DNA of 64,000 nt from Niveibacterium microcysteis (GCF_017161445.1 NZ_CP071060.1:744001-808000); one strand, 5' to 3'; shown: positions 55,508 to 64,000, numbered from the stretch's first letter. Translations and numbers: made by a program. Notes: generated by a model not told the origin, from the letters alone.

Positions 55508-58500
55508 GGTCATGCTCCTTCGTCGCGGCGGCGGGCTGCTTGGCCGCACCCTTGCCGGACAGCAGGGAAAAGAACATCGGAACGAACAGCACGGCGAGGA
55601 AGGTGGCGGCGAGCATGCCGCCGATGACGCCGGTGCCGATCGAGTGCTGGCTGTTGGCGCCCGCGCCGAAGCTGATCGCCAGCGGCACCACGCCGAGGAT
55701 GAAGGCCATCGAGGTCATCACGATCGGGCGGAAGCGCAGGCGGGCGGCCTGCAGCGCGGCGTCGCGGGCACTGTGGCCTTGCTGGTGGAGCTGGTGCGCG
55801 AACTCGACGATCAGGATCGCGTTCTTCGCGGCCAGCCCGATCAGCGTGATCAGGCCGATCTGGAAGTAGATGTCGCAGTTGAGCCCGCGCAGCCACACCG
55901 CGGCGAAGGCGCCGAAGATCGCGAAGGGCACGGCGGTCACCACCACCAGCGGCAGCTTCCAGCTCTCGTACTGCGCGGCGAGGATCAGGAACACCACCAC
56001 CAGGCCGAACGCGAAGGCCAGCGTGGCGGCGCTACCGGCGCGCTTTTCCTGGAAGGCGGTGCCGGTCCAGGCCAGCGCGTAGCCTTCGGGCAGCACTTCC
56101 TTGGCGACGCGCTCGATGGCGGCAATCGCTTGGCCCGAGCTGTGCCCCGCCGCCGGGTTGGCCATGAGCTTGGCGCCCATGAAGCCGTTGAAGCGGTTGA
56201 TGATCTCCGGCCCGCTGATCTGCCGCACGTCGGCGACCGCACCGAGCGGAATCATCTGGCCGCCGCTCGAACGCACATACACCTTGCCCACGTCTTCCGG
56301 CCGCATTCGGGCATCCGCTTCGGACTGCAGCAGCACGCGGTAGGTCTGGCCGAACTTGTTGAAGTCGTTCACGTAGAGGCTGCCGAAGGTGGCCTGCAGC
56401 GCATCGAAGATGCTGTTGATCGGCACGCCCAGCGCCTTGGCGCGGTCGCGATTCACATCCACATAAACCTGCGGCACGTTGGCGCGCATCAGCGTGGTGA
56501 CGCCGGTGAGTTCCGGCTGCTGGCCGGCTTTGGTGATGAAGTCCTGCGTGACCTTGGCGAGCTGCTGGATGTCGCCCTCGCCGCGGTTCTGGATGTAGAA
56601 CTCGGCGCCGCCGGTGGTGCCCAGGCCCGGAATCGGCGGCGGGTTGAAGCCGAGGATCATGGCTTCGCGGTTGCCTTGCGTGCCGTGCATGAAGTCGTAG
56701 ATCGCGTTGCGGATGTTGAGCGCGACGCCGCGTTCCTCCCACGGCTTCATCACCGAGAACACCGTCGCGGCGGAAGTCTTCAGGTTGCCGGTGAGGATGT
56801 CGTAGCCGGAGAGCACCACCACATCCGCATTGCCTTCGAAGCCCTTGGCGGCGTCGCCCGCCTGTGCGGCGACCTGCTTCGTGCGCGCGAGCGAGGCGGC
56901 GTCCGGCAGCTGTACGGTGGCGAGGTAGTAGCCCTGGTCTTCCGGCGGAATCAGCGCGGTCGGCACCGTCTTCACCAGGCCGCCCAGCATCAGCAGCACA
57001 CCACCGGCGCAGAGCAGCGCCAGCGCCCAGCGGCGGATGATCGCAGCGACCGCGGCGCCGAAGCGCTCGGTGGCCTTGTCGAACAGGCGGTTGAACCAGC
57101 GGAAGAACGCCGCCGGCTCGGTGTGGCCGGGCTTGAGCAGCAGCGCGCACAGCGCCGGGGTGAGCGTCAGCGCGACGAAGCCGGAGAGGGTGACCGACAC
57201 CGCGATGGTGATCGCGAACTGCTTGTAGAGCTGGCCAGTGAGGCCGCCGAGGAAGCCGATCGGCACGAACACCGCGCACAGCACCAGCACGATCGCGACG
57301 ACCGGGCCGGTGACTTCCTGCATCGCGCGCAACGTGGCTTCGCGGGGCGGCAGATGTTCGTCGCGCATGATCCGCTCGACGTTTTCCAGCACCACGATCG
57401 CGTCGTCGACGACGATGCCGATCGCCAGCACCAGGCCGAACAGCGTCAGCGTGTTGATCGAGAAGCCGAGCAGGTACATGCCGGCAAAGGTGCCGACCAG
57501 CGACACCGGCACCGCGATGCAGGGGATCAGCGTGGCACGGAAGTTCTGCAGGAACAGGAACACCACGAGGAAGACCAGCACGATTGCTTCGAGCAGGGTC
57601 TTCACCACTTCGTGAATCGAGCCCTTCACGAAGGGCGTGGTGTCGTAGGGCACGCTGTAGCTCACGCCTTCGGGGAAGCTGGTCGACAGCTGCGCCATCG
57701 TGGCCTTCACCGCGTTGGCCACGTCCAGCGCATTGGCGCCCGGCTGCAGGTAGGTCGCGACCATCACACCCGGCTTGCCGTTGAGCGTGCCGGACATCGA
57801 ATAGTCGCGCGCGCCGAGTTCGACGCGGGCGACGTCGCGGATGCGCACGCTCGAGCCGTCCGGATTGGCGCGCAGGATGATGTTCTCGAAGGCCTCCGGG
57901 TCGGTCATGCGGCCCTGGGCGCTCATCGTGTAGGTGAATTGCGGACTGCCGTCGTTGGGCGTGTCGCCGATCTTGCCGACCGCGAACTGCGCGTTCTGCT
58001 CCTTGATCGCCTGCACCACGTCGGCGGTGGTCATCTTCAGCTCGGCGAGGCGGTCGGGTTTGAGCCACACGCGCATCGCGTAGTCCTGCGCGCCAAGAAT
58101 GGTGGCGTCACCCACGCCGGGCAGGCGCTTGAGCGCGTTGACCACGTTCAGGTAGGCGTAGTTGGAGAGGAACACCGTGTCGTACTTCCCCTCGGGCGAC
58201 GACAGGGTGACGATCTGCAGCATGTTCGTGGACTTCTTCTGCACGATCACGCCGTTCTGCTTCACGCTGTCCGGCAGCACCGGCAGGGCGGTTTGCACCC
58301 GGTTGTTGACGTTGGTCGCGGCCTGGTCCGGGTCGGTGCCGATGTCGAAGTAGACGTTCAGCGTCATCGTGCCGTTGGCGGCACTGGTGGATTCCATGTA
58401 AATCATGTTCTCCACGCCGTTGACCTTGTCCTCGATCGGCGCAGCGACGGTCTTCTGCAAGGTGTCGGCATTGGCGCCGCTGTATTGCGCGGTGACCGAG

Positions 58501-58631
58501 ACGACCGGCGGCGTGATGTCGGGGAACTGCGCGACCGGCAGCTTGAAGATCGCGGCCGCGCCGGCCAGCATGATCAGGATGGACAGCACCGATGCGAGGA
58601 TCGGGCGGTCGATGAAGGTTCTGGAAATCAT
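55500..58631 (-). CDS. RND efflux transporter, HAE1 family (AcrB-like)
   Basis: 1043 residues, normal for hydrophobe/amphiphile efflux pumps. The start ISRTFIDRPILASVLSILIM and the segment FGLVLAIGIVVDDAIVVLEN include the proton-relay Asp-Asp in transmembrane helix 4. GEPTPP-type loops and twelve membrane helices are present, with large periplasmic docking and pore domains. It probably exports drugs, solvents or metabolites in exchange for protons. It starts 9 bp after the membrane fusion protein gene. Confidence 0.93.
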   Translation of the reverse strand: MISRTFIDRPILASVLSILIMLAGAAAIFKLPVAQFPDITPPVVSVTAQYSGANADTLQKTVAAPIEDKVNGVENMIYMESTSAANGTMTLNVYFDIGTDPDQAATNVNNRVQTALPVLPDSVKQNGVIVQKKSTNMLQIVTLSSPEGKYDTVFLSNYAYLNVVNALKRLPGVGDATILGAQDYAMRVWLKPDRLAELKMTTADVVQAIKEQNAQFAVGKIGDTPNDGSPQFTYTMSAQGRMTDPEAFENIILRANPDGSSVRIRDVARVELGARDYSMSGTLNGKPGVMVATYLQPGANALDVANAVKATMAQLSTSFPEGVSYSVPYDTTPFVKGSIHEVVKTLLEAIVLVFLVVFLFLQNFRATLIPCIAVPVSLVGTFAGMYLLGFSINTLTLFGLVLAIGIVVDDAIVVLENVERIMRDEHLPPREATLRAMQEVTGPVVAIVLVLCAVFVPIGFLGGLTGQLYKQFAITIAVSVTLSGFVALTLTPALCALLLKPGHTEPAAFFRWFNRLFDKATERFGAAVAAIIRRWALALLCAGGVLLMLGGLVKTVPTALIPPEDQGYYLATVQLPDAASLARTKQVAAQAGDAAKGFEGNADVVVLSGYDILTGNLKTSAATVFSVMKPWEERGVALNIRNAIYDFMHGTQGNREAMILGFNPPPIPGLGTTGGAEFYIQNRGEGDIQQLAKVTQDFITKAGQQPELTGVTTLMRANVPQVYVDVNRDRAKALGVPINSIFDALQATFGSLYVNDFNKFGQTYRVLLQSEADARMRPEDVGKVYVRSSGGQMIPLGAVADVRQISGPEIINRFNGFMGAKLMANPAAGHSSGQAIAAIERVAKEVLPEGYALAWTGTAFQEKRAGSAATLAFAFGLVVVFLILAAQYESWKLPLVVVTAVPFAIFGAFAAVWLRGLNCDIYFQIGLITLIGLAAKNAILIVEFAHQLHQQGHSARDAALQAARLRFRPIVMTSMAFILGVVPLAISFGAGANSQHSIGTGVIGGMLAATFLAVLFVPMFFSLLSGKGAAKQPAAATKEHDHA

Positions 58632-58640
58632 CGTCGTTCC

Positions 58641-59798
58641 TCAGCGTGCAGCGGTGGTGGGCTTGGCGGGCTGGTCGGCCGCGACCAGCTTCACCGGCTT
58701 GTCTGCACGCACCTTGGCGAGCCCTTCGACGACGACCTGGTCGCCGGCCTCCAGGCCCTTGCTGATGAAGAAGCGATCGCCCTGCGTGCCGGCGGTCTCG
58801 ACCGGGCGGCTACGCGCCACACCGTCCTTGCCGACGACGTAGACGAACTGCCCTTGCGCCGAGGTGCCGACAGCCTTCTGCGGGATCACGATCGCGTCCT
58901 TCGCCTCGATGCCCTTGAGCGTGACCTTCACGAACTGCCCCGGCATCAGCTGCGCCTTCGCGTTCGGCAGTTCGGCGCGCAGTTGCAGCGTGCCGGTGGA
59001 GGTGGAGATCAGCGTGTCGGAGAAGTTCAGGCGCCCGCTCACCGGGTACACCGTGCCGTCGGCCAGCGTGAGCTGCACCTCGAGCGGTGCCTTGTGCGGC
59101 AGGTCGAGCATGCCGGCGGCGCGCTTGCGTTCGAAGTACAGCTTCTCGCGCTCGGGCAGGCTGAACATCACATACATCGGGTCGATCTGGACGACCTTGG
59201 TCAGCAGCGAACTGGGGCCGTTCACCAGCGAGCCTTCGGACATCAGCGACAGGCTCGCGATGCCGGACACCGGCGAGGCGACGCGGGTGTAGTCCAGGTT
59301 CAGGCGCGCCTTGGTGACGTTGGCCTGCGCGGTGAGAAGCGCGGCTTGCGCCTGCTCCATCGCCGAGCGGGCGTCATCGACATCCTTCTGCGCGACGGCC
59401 TTTTCCTTCAGCAGCGGTTCGACGCGGGCCAGATCGCGGCGGGCCTTGTCGAGCACCGCCTTCTGCTGCGCGTACTGCGATTCCGCCTGGTCCAGCGCGG
59501 TCCTGAACTCGGCCGGGTCGATCTGGTAGAGCGGCTGGCCCTCGTTGACCGGGTGGCCTTCCTGGTAGCTGCGCTTGAGCAGGATGCCGGTCAGGCGCGG
59601 GCGGACTTCGACTTCGCGCGAGCCCATGGTCTGGGCCGGGTAAGTGGCTTCGATGGCGATGTTGCGCCGGACGACCGTCTCGACGACGACTTCGGGTGTG
59701 CCGGCTTTGGGCGCTTCCGGCGACTTGCAGCCACCAAGACTGGCGGCGATAAGCGGGCCGGCAAGCAACGCCGACAGGAATGCAGATTGGGCTTTCAT
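58641..59798 (-). CDS. RND efflux membrane fusion protein (AcrA-like)
   Basis: 385 residues. A lipoprotein-type signal (LIAASLGGCKSPE) tethers it to the inner membrane. Order: beta-strand (RRNIAIEATYPAQTMG), lipoyl half-motifs (VEVRPRLTGILLKRSY, LDYTRVASPVSGIAS), a long helical hairpin (about 110–170) and a beta-barrel and C-terminal membrane-proximal domain. It bridges the pump and outer-membrane factor. The ATG at complement 59796–59798 opens the signal. The gap to the DUF3313 gene is only 58 bp, so the four genes are plausibly one unit. Confidence 0.92.
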   Translation of the reverse strand: MKAQSAFLSALLAGPLIAASLGGCKSPEAPKAGTPEVVVETVVRRNIAIEATYPAQTMGSREVEVRPRLTGILLKRSYQEGHPVNEGQPLYQIDPAEFRTALDQAESQYAQQKAVLDKARRDLARVEPLLKEKAVAQKDVDDARSAMEQAQAALLTAQANVTKARLNLDYTRVASPVSGIASLSLMSEGSLVNGPSSLLTKVVQIDPMYVMFSLPEREKLYFERKRAAGMLDLPHKAPLEVQLTLADGTVYPVSGRLNFSDTLISTSTGTLQLRAELPNAKAQLMPGQFVKVTLKGIEAKDAIVIPQKAVGTSAQGQFVYVVGKDGVARSRPVETAGTQGDRFFISKGLEAGDQVVVEGLAKVRADKPVKLVAADQPAKPTTAAR

Positions 59799-59856
59799 GG
59801 GGGCCTTGATGGGGCGGGTTGGGGCAGTGTTCGCTGCGACGGAAAGGGGCGGCGTA

Positions 59857-60522
59857 TCAGCCGGCTGCGACCGGCTGCAGCGTGAGTCGGCAGGTGCTTG
59901 AACCAGCGCAGGGGTCTTCACCCTTGCGCGCTTTGCTGAGCGCCGTGGCGAAGGCCTCGGCGCTGCGTTCGATGGCCGCCTTCATCGCGGCGTCCTGGCT
60001 GATCACCGCATTGAGGTTCATCGGGTCGGGGCTGGTTTCCGCGCGGAAGGAAGCGACGAGGGTGCCGCTACGGGCGTCACGCAGTTCGCCTGCGATGGTG
60101 ACCGAGCCCATCGTTCGCGAGGCGCCGGCACCCGATACGCTCTTGCCGACGTTTGCGACCAAACCGATTGGCAACACATGGTTGATCACCGATCGAGTGG
60201 TGTTGGCGGGCTTCATGTCCTCCAACGTCAGGCTCAGGCGCAGCGTTTCGCCTTCGGTCGCGGTGATTTGTGCGCCCGCACCTGCCGCGGCACGGGCAAA
60301 GCTCTCGCGTGCCAGCGCCAGCGCTTGTTGCCGTTGCGTGTCAGTGACGCCGTCCCATCGACCGTTTCCGGCCGCCGTGATGTCGACCGTGTCGAGCTGC
60401 ACCTGGCTGTAGTGGCTGAGGCGTTGCGCCGGGGCCGCGGTGCTGGCGATCGCCATGCATTCATGGGCCATGACGGCCATGCAGACTACGGACAGAATTG
60501 CTTTGAGGGTTTGCCGTTTCAT
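59857..60522 (-). CDS. DUF3313 family protein
   Basis: 221 residues. A signal peptide (KAILSVVCMAVMAHECMA) and a domain with the DUF3313 pattern: LRLSLTLEDMKPANTTRSV and NHVLPIGLVANVGKSVSG then GSVTIAGELRDARSGTLVASF. Most DUF3313 proteins are lipoproteins of unknown function; here the lipobox is not clear, so it may be periplasmic. It is the first gene of the RND unit. Upstream lies the composite promoter element at 60596–60640. Confidence 0.75.
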   Translation of the reverse strand: MKRQTLKAILSVVCMAVMAHECMAIASTAAPAQRLSHYSQVQLDTVDITAAGNGRWDGVTDTQRQQALALARESFARAAAGAGAQITATEGETLRLSLTLEDMKPANTTRSVINHVLPIGLVANVGKSVSGAGASRTMGSVTIAGELRDARSGTLVASFRAETSPDPMNLNAVISQDAAMKAAIERSAEAFATALSKARKGEDPCAGSSTCRLTLQPVAAG

Positions 60523-60595
60523 GATGATTTCCTTTCTGGAATTCAGGGGCCTTGTGGGTCTGCCGCGACGCCTGCCGCGGCGGACTTGATGGATT

Positions 60596-60640
60596 GCATT
60601 CTGCGAAGGCCCCTGACGACGCGGCAGTGATTTACGGTAA
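60596..60640 (-). promoter_or_regulatory. Composite regulatory element, copy 1 (upstream of DUF3313/RND unit)
   Basis: On the minus strand TTACCGTAAATCACT (60640–60626), then 22 bp, then CAGAATGC (60603–60596). CAGAAT would be a -10 and the 15-bp box an upstream activator site. An identical arrangement is at 62126–62170. Predicted start about 70 bp before the DUF3313 ATG. Confidence 0.6.
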
Positions 60641-60649
60641 GCGCCAGCG

Positions 60650-61225
60650 TTACGCGTGGCCGGCGAGCGCCGTGCTGACACTCAGCGGCACGTCGTCGCC
60701 AGCGTGGAAGGTCGGCACATAGGGCAGGGTTTCGGTCATCGTGCGACCGCGCCAGGTGTAGGTGACGATCGCGCCGCTTTGGCGCTCGACCCAGCTATCG
60801 ACGTAGTAGCACTGCGTCACCATCGTCGGTGCCTGCGCTTGCGCTTGGGCGGCCGCTGCTTGCTTCTGCATGTGCTCGCCAACCATCGCGCCGATCACTG
60901 CACCGCCAGCGGTGGCCGCGTCCTTGCCCGATCCCTCACCGGCTGTATGGCCGATCAGGCCACCGGCGACGCCGCCGATCACCGCACCGCCATACGGGTG
61001 CTTGGGCTGTGCCTTGGCCTGTGCGGGCGCGCCCGGTACCTGGTTGCAGATCTGCTGTGGTTGATTGACGCGCTGGGTCAGGATGCGGATCTCGGTAATG
61101 TGGGCGGTGTCGCGATAGGTGCTGCCTTTTGCGGGTTGCTGGGTCTGGGGGTTGGCCGCCTGCGCGTTGGCAGTGGTCGAGATCAGTACTAGGGTGATCA
61201 CGGCGAGCTTGGCTTTGGTGTGCAT
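60650..61225 (-). CDS. Glycine-zipper 2TM domain envelope protein
   Basis: 191 residues. A signal peptide (KLAVITLVLISTTANA) precedes the glycine-zipper segment PYGGAVIGGVAGGLIGHTAG and GGAVIGAMVGEHMQKQ, as in SlyB/PcP-type proteins that insert in or span the outer membrane. The rest is periplasmic (TQCYYVDSWVERQSGAIVTY). It may stabilise the envelope; no specific function. It is probably the second gene of a unit with the upstream unknown protein (stop at 61263, 37 bp gap). Confidence 0.78.
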   Translation of the reverse strand: MHTKAKLAVITLVLISTTANAQAANPQTQQPAKGSTYRDTAHITEIRILTQRVNQPQQICNQVPGAPAQAKAQPKHPYGGAVIGGVAGGLIGHTAGEGSGKDAATAGGAVIGAMVGEHMQKQAAAAQAQAQAPTMVTQCYYVDSWVERQSGAIVTYTWRGRTMTETLPYVPTFHAGDDVPLSVSTALAGHA

Positions 61226-61262
61226 GACGGGGTCCTTCCTTATCGAGGGGGTGGGGTGTCGT

Positions 61263-62096
61263 TCATCGGTTGACGTTGGCGCGCTCAAGATCGGCCAGCA
61301 GCGCGGGAAGCGGGGTGTGCGCCAGGGCTTCGGATTCGAGGCCGTTGGTTTCGCGGGGAAGCAGGTCGAGCAATCGGTACCACTGCGCCCAATTCGGGCG
61401 GCGCTCGTTATTGCTGTGAGCAACCTGGTAGGCGCAGCGCCACAGCAGGCGCTCGCGACCGCGCACAAGTCGCGGGCTGCTGTGGCCTTTGATGTAGGCG
61501 CGCCCAAGGCCTGCGAGGCGTTGAAGCTCCGGCGGCCGGTGTTCGGGGCACATGAAACGGCCGACGAAGGCGAGCAGATGCCGTGTCGGCACCACGTCGA
61601 GCCCGCTGGCGAGATCGCTCAGACGCTTGCAGAGATACTCTGCGCTGGTGAGCAGGAACTTGATGACCCTGTCGTTGGGACTGCGCTCAAGCCACGCAAT
61701 CTCGACCAGTGGCAACAACGGCGCAAAATAGACGGAGGGCCCCTTGAGCCCATGCTCGTCGCGAAGCGTCTGGAGGATTTCTGCAGGTGTGTCCTCGGCT
61801 TGCGTCGAGTGACCCTCGCGTGTGATGTCCCAGGCATGACGCAGGTAGGCGCGGATCTCCGATTCCAGTTCGCCGAGCGTTTGCAGGTATTCGAAGCGCC
61901 GCAATTCGGCCTTGGCGCTGTTGTCGCTGATCCAGTATTTGAGGCCCAGTTGGGCCAGCACGTAGTCGTCCCAAAGCGTGCGAAAGGCGGGCCTCTCCTG
62001 GTACAGCTGGGAAAGCAGATCGGTACTGACGCCAAGGCGTTGCGGCGTGCCGGCGAACACAAGCAGTTGGGTGGGGCGGGGAAGGGCGGGTTGCAT
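61263..62096 (-). CDS. Hypothetical protein, 277 residues
   Basis: Soluble, mostly helical, no signal peptide; no family recognised. It begins MQPALPRPTQLLVFAGTPQR and has repeated Trp/Tyr-rich segments (RTLWDDYVLAQLGLKYWIS, LERSPNDRVIKFLLTSAEYL). Two earlier in-frame ATGs exist (62129, 62120), but the first falls inside the CAGAATGC box of the composite element (62126–62170); that places the start of transcription near 62120 and supports the ATG at 62096. It is divergent from the TPR regulator. Confidence 0.65.
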   Translation of the reverse strand: MQPALPRPTQLLVFAGTPQRLGVSTDLLSQLYQERPAFRTLWDDYVLAQLGLKYWISDNSAKAELRRFEYLQTLGELESEIRAYLRHAWDITREGHSTQAEDTPAEILQTLRDEHGLKGPSVYFAPLLPLVEIAWLERSPNDRVIKFLLTSAEYLCKRLSDLASGLDVVPTRHLLAFVGRFMCPEHRPPELQRLAGLGRAYIKGHSSPRLVRGRERLLWRCAYQVAHSNNERRPNWAQWYRLLDLLPRETNGLESEALAHTPLPALLADLERANVNR

Positions 62097-62125
62097 CGCG
62101 TGTCTTTCAGTCGGTGACATGCGGC

Positions 62126-62170
62126 GCATTCTGGTCAGCGCGATGCCGCCGCCAGAGTGATTTACGGTAA
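62126..62170 (-). promoter_or_regulatory. Composite regulatory element, copy 2 (upstream of the 277-residue gene)
   Basis: On the minus strand TTACCGTAAATCACT (62170–62156), 22 bp, CAGAATGC (62133–62126), the same sequence and spacing as copy 1 at 60596–60640. It lies in the gap between the divergent 277-residue gene and the TPR regulator gene. Likely operator/promoter of a shared regulon; the regulator of the box is inferred to be the adjacent TPR protein. Confidence 0.6.
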
Positions 62171-62267
62171 ACCGCTGCTGCGATGTGTTGATGCAGCCGG
62201 AGGGGTTCGCTGCAGGCTTGAGGCATCATTCGCAGCGGAAAATCGCCCGATCCAACTAGGGGGCCGC

Positions 62268-63809
62268 ATGCCGTTCACGCCTGAGCAGGTTCGTCAGCAG
62301 GTCGCAGCCATTACCGCCAGCGAGGGCTTCGTGGCCTCACAGCGCAGTCGCCGCCTGCTTGAGTTCCTCACGAACGAGACGCTCGCGGGGCGCGGCGACC
62401 GCTTGAAGGGTTTCTATATCGCGTGCGAATTTCTCGGCCGCGGTGTGGACTTCGATCCGCTGGTCGACCCGATCGTGCGCATCGAAATGGGCAAGCTGCG
62501 GCGCGCGCTGGAGCACTACTACCTCACCGCCGGCCGCAAGGATTCGCTGCGGGTGGAACTGGCCAAGGGCAACTACCAGCCGCAGTTCTGCGGCGCACTC
62601 GAAACGCCAGTCAGCGAAGACACCGCGCCCGCGCAAGATGGTCAGCCCCTGCTTGGCCGCGCGTCGGTGGTGATCCGCTGCACGGGGCCGCAGGCGGCTG
62701 GCGTGGCGGACGATTTCGCGGGTGGCCTGGCGCATCAGCTGGCAGCACTGTTGAATCGTCTTGACGACGTGTACGTACTCTCGCCCGACCTCGAAGATGC
62801 GGCCAGCGCCCGTTTCTTGCTCACGGCGAGCGTACGCGGTGACAGCCAGCGACTCCGCGTCGCCGTGCAGCTTGAAGACCGCCTTCGGGGGTTGCAGGTT
62901 TGGGCCGACACCTACACCGAGGCGGCCAATGATCTGTTCGCGCTGGAGGACGAACTGGCGCGGCGCATCGTCAACCGCATCGCCGATCCGAACGCCGGCG
63001 AAATGTTCCGTGCGCTCGGCGGGTCGGCGGAGGGCGCGCAAGCGCCCTCGCCCGAGGCAATCGTCGCGCGCTTCAACACCGAGCACATGCGGCGTCTGAA
63101 CGACTCTGCATGGCAACGCGAAGCACGGGAATCACTTGAGGCGCTGGTCGCCGCGCAGCCGGCATTTGCGGCGGCGCGGGCGGCGCTGTCCAAAGCGCTG
63201 CACGACGCCTTCCTGCTCGGCGAGGCGGACCACGATGCGATGCAACGCGCCTTGGATCACGCCACCGAGGCCGTACGGCTCGAACCCGAAAGCCAGCACG
63301 CGCTGGCTGCACTGACCAATGCCTGCATTGCGCTCGGGCAGAACGACCGCGCGTTGCAGGCGATCGAGCGCAGCGTGCGTTTGAACCAGACCGGGCACTC
63401 GGCGCGGGCGATCGCTGCGGTCAAGCTGATCATGCTCGGCGAGGCCGAACGCGCCGAGGCACTGCTGGCCGAATGTGCCAAATCGCCCGGCGATGCGTCG
63501 CCGGTGATCGGTGTCGGCCTCGCCTTGCTCGCCTGGTTTCGCGGTGACTACGCCGGGGCTTTGGCGGCGGTGTCGCGTGACCTGCTGGCGAGCAACTTCT
63601 GGGGCGGCCTGGTGCTGACCGTCAGCCTTGCCGAGTGTGGCGAGCTTGCCGCGGCGCGCAGGAGTTTGAGCAGCACGCTGGCGATCAACCCGGCCTTCGC
63701 CCGTGCGCCGGCACGCTATCTTGCCGTGAGCCTTTATCGCCGCGACTGGCAGGCGCGGCTGCTGGCAGCGCTTGAAAAGGCGGGTCTGCCGCGCGAGCCT
63801 GCGGGCTAA
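62268..63809 (+). CDS. TPR-containing putative transcriptional regulator with TolB/FlgO-like domain
   Basis: 513 residues. The N-terminal 100 residues (RRLLEFLTNETLAGRGDRLK, then DFDPLVDPIVRIEMGKLRRA and HYYLTAGRKD) match an N-terminal domain common in adenylate-cyclase-like and TolB-like TPR proteins, probably DNA binding or regulatory. The middle (about 140–250) has the FlgO/TolB-like pattern (FLLTASVRGDSQRLRVAVQL, GLQVWADTYTEAANDLFALEDEL). The C-terminal half is TPR-type helical repeats (HALAALTNACIALGQNDRAL). The ATG at 62268 has AGGGGG 6 bp upstream. It is divergent from the accessory genes of the RND locus. Confidence 0.7.
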   Translation: MPFTPEQVRQQVAAITASEGFVASQRSRRLLEFLTNETLAGRGDRLKGFYIACEFLGRGVDFDPLVDPIVRIEMGKLRRALEHYYLTAGRKDSLRVELAKGNYQPQFCGALETPVSEDTAPAQDGQPLLGRASVVIRCTGPQAAGVADDFAGGLAHQLAALLNRLDDVYVLSPDLEDAASARFLLTASVRGDSQRLRVAVQLEDRLRGLQVWADTYTEAANDLFALEDELARRIVNRIADPNAGEMFRALGGSAEGAQAPSPEAIVARFNTEHMRRLNDSAWQREARESLEALVAAQPAFAAARAALSKALHDAFLLGEADHDAMQRALDHATEAVRLEPESQHALAALTNACIALGQNDRALQAIERSVRLNQTGHSARAIAAVKLIMLGEAERAEALLAECAKSPGDASPVIGVGLALLAWFRGDYAGALAAVSRDLLASNFWGGLVLTVSLAECGELAAARRSLSSTLAINPAFARAPARYLAVSLYRRDWQARLLAALEKAGLPREPAG

Positions 63810-64000
63810 CCTGGCCGCCAGGCCATCTCACGCTGTGCGTTGGCGATAGCAAGCCCCGCTGCACAAAGCGCTTCCGCCAGCGTGCCCTCCGGCTCGTTCA
63901 CCAGGCGCACCTGCCGGCCGTCCGCTGCGGCGGCGAGTGCGGCCAGCAAGGCGTCCGTGGCATCCGGGCTGCTGGCGATGTCGGTGACGCGCAGCCAGTC
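63806..64000 (-). CDS. C-terminal fragment of an unidentified protein, cut by window end
   Basis: 65 codons are visible, open to the end of the window. It reads DWLRVTDIASSPDATDALLA then ALCAAGLAIANAQREMAWRP to the stop. The ending (AGL.I...QREMA) resembles the last helix/strand of GNAT acetyltransferases, but the fragment is too short to be sure. It converges on and overlaps the TPR regulator stop by 3 bp. Confidence 0.5.
   Translation of the reverse strand, partial: DWLRVTDIASSPDATDALLAALAAAADGRQVRLVNEPEGTLAEALCAAGLAIANAQREMAWRPG

Noticed and set aside
55281..59885. A 1,534-codon plus-strand frame opposite the RND pump genes
   Set aside because: The minus strand carries the real efflux genes; the plus translation is rich in His, Arg and Gln and has no domain pattern.
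62097..62129. Upstream starts (ATG 62129, 62120) of the 277-residue gene
   Set aside because: ATG 62129 lies within the CAGAATGC box and 62120 at the predicted transcription start; no ribosome site precedes either.

Overview
The window is about 64 kb of GC-rich chromosomal DNA with dense, mostly operonic genes. It looks like a betaproteobacterium, most plausibly a Rhodocyclales-type environmental bacterium. Supporting signs are the coaE/zapD/yacG neighbourhood, the aceE–aceF–lpd operon whose Lpd carries its own lipoyl domain, a PEP-CTERM sorted protein, a sigma54/NtrC-type promoter at amtB and a FixL/FixJ- or DctS/DctR-like two-component pair. Species cannot be named from the sequence alone. 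No rRNA, tRNA, CRISPR array, prophage or intact insertion sequence was seen.

Layout. 0–5.3 kb (+): a cut-off FAD oxidoreductase, a SPOR-domain protein, coaE, zapD, gnd and yacG. 5.3–8.9 kb (-): a tightly overlapping run of a 45-residue membrane peptide, a DUF815 ATPase, two YeeE/YedE half-transporters, a Nudix–ThiE fusion and a short-chain dehydrogenase; it converges on yacG at a shared bidirectional terminator. 9–13.2 kb (+): mltA, amtB and aroP. 13.7–17.3 kb (-): ubiH-type hydroxylase, dsbC and an orphan histidine kinase. 17.5–21.9 kb: a secreted GH13 enzyme (+), a LysR regulator (-) divergent from azoR and pirin (+). 21.9–28.3 kb (-): folD, purE, purK, sua5, a TonB-dependent receptor and a small unknown protein. 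28.4–33 kb: a two-component system (-) divergent from a periplasmic binding protein (+). 33.4–39.7 kb (+): the pyruvate dehydrogenase operon behind a leader with its own terminator. 40.2–45.5 kb (-): leuS, a GNAT enzyme, lptE and holA, preceded by a small unknown gene. 45.7–50.4 kb (+): a Gfo/Idh/MocA oxidoreductase, a UPF0303 protein, a MipA/OmpV porin-like protein and a large SPFH protein with vault-like repeats.

The accessory-looking part is 50.4–64 kb. It has a copper-chaperone-like gene divergent from an 84-residue unknown gene, with two facing MerR/CueR-like promoter elements between them; a lipoprotein with propeller-type repeats; about 0.5 kb of apparently decayed sequence; and a PEP-CTERM protein. 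It ends with an RND efflux locus (DUF3313 protein, membrane fusion protein, RND pump, outer-membrane factor), two accessory envelope genes and a divergent TPR regulator. Two copies of one composite promoter-like element (a 15-bp box, 22 bp, an 8-bp box) sit upstream of the two minus-strand units of that locus. I read it as a regulon controlled by the TPR regulator, and it is the best candidate for an undescribed system here.
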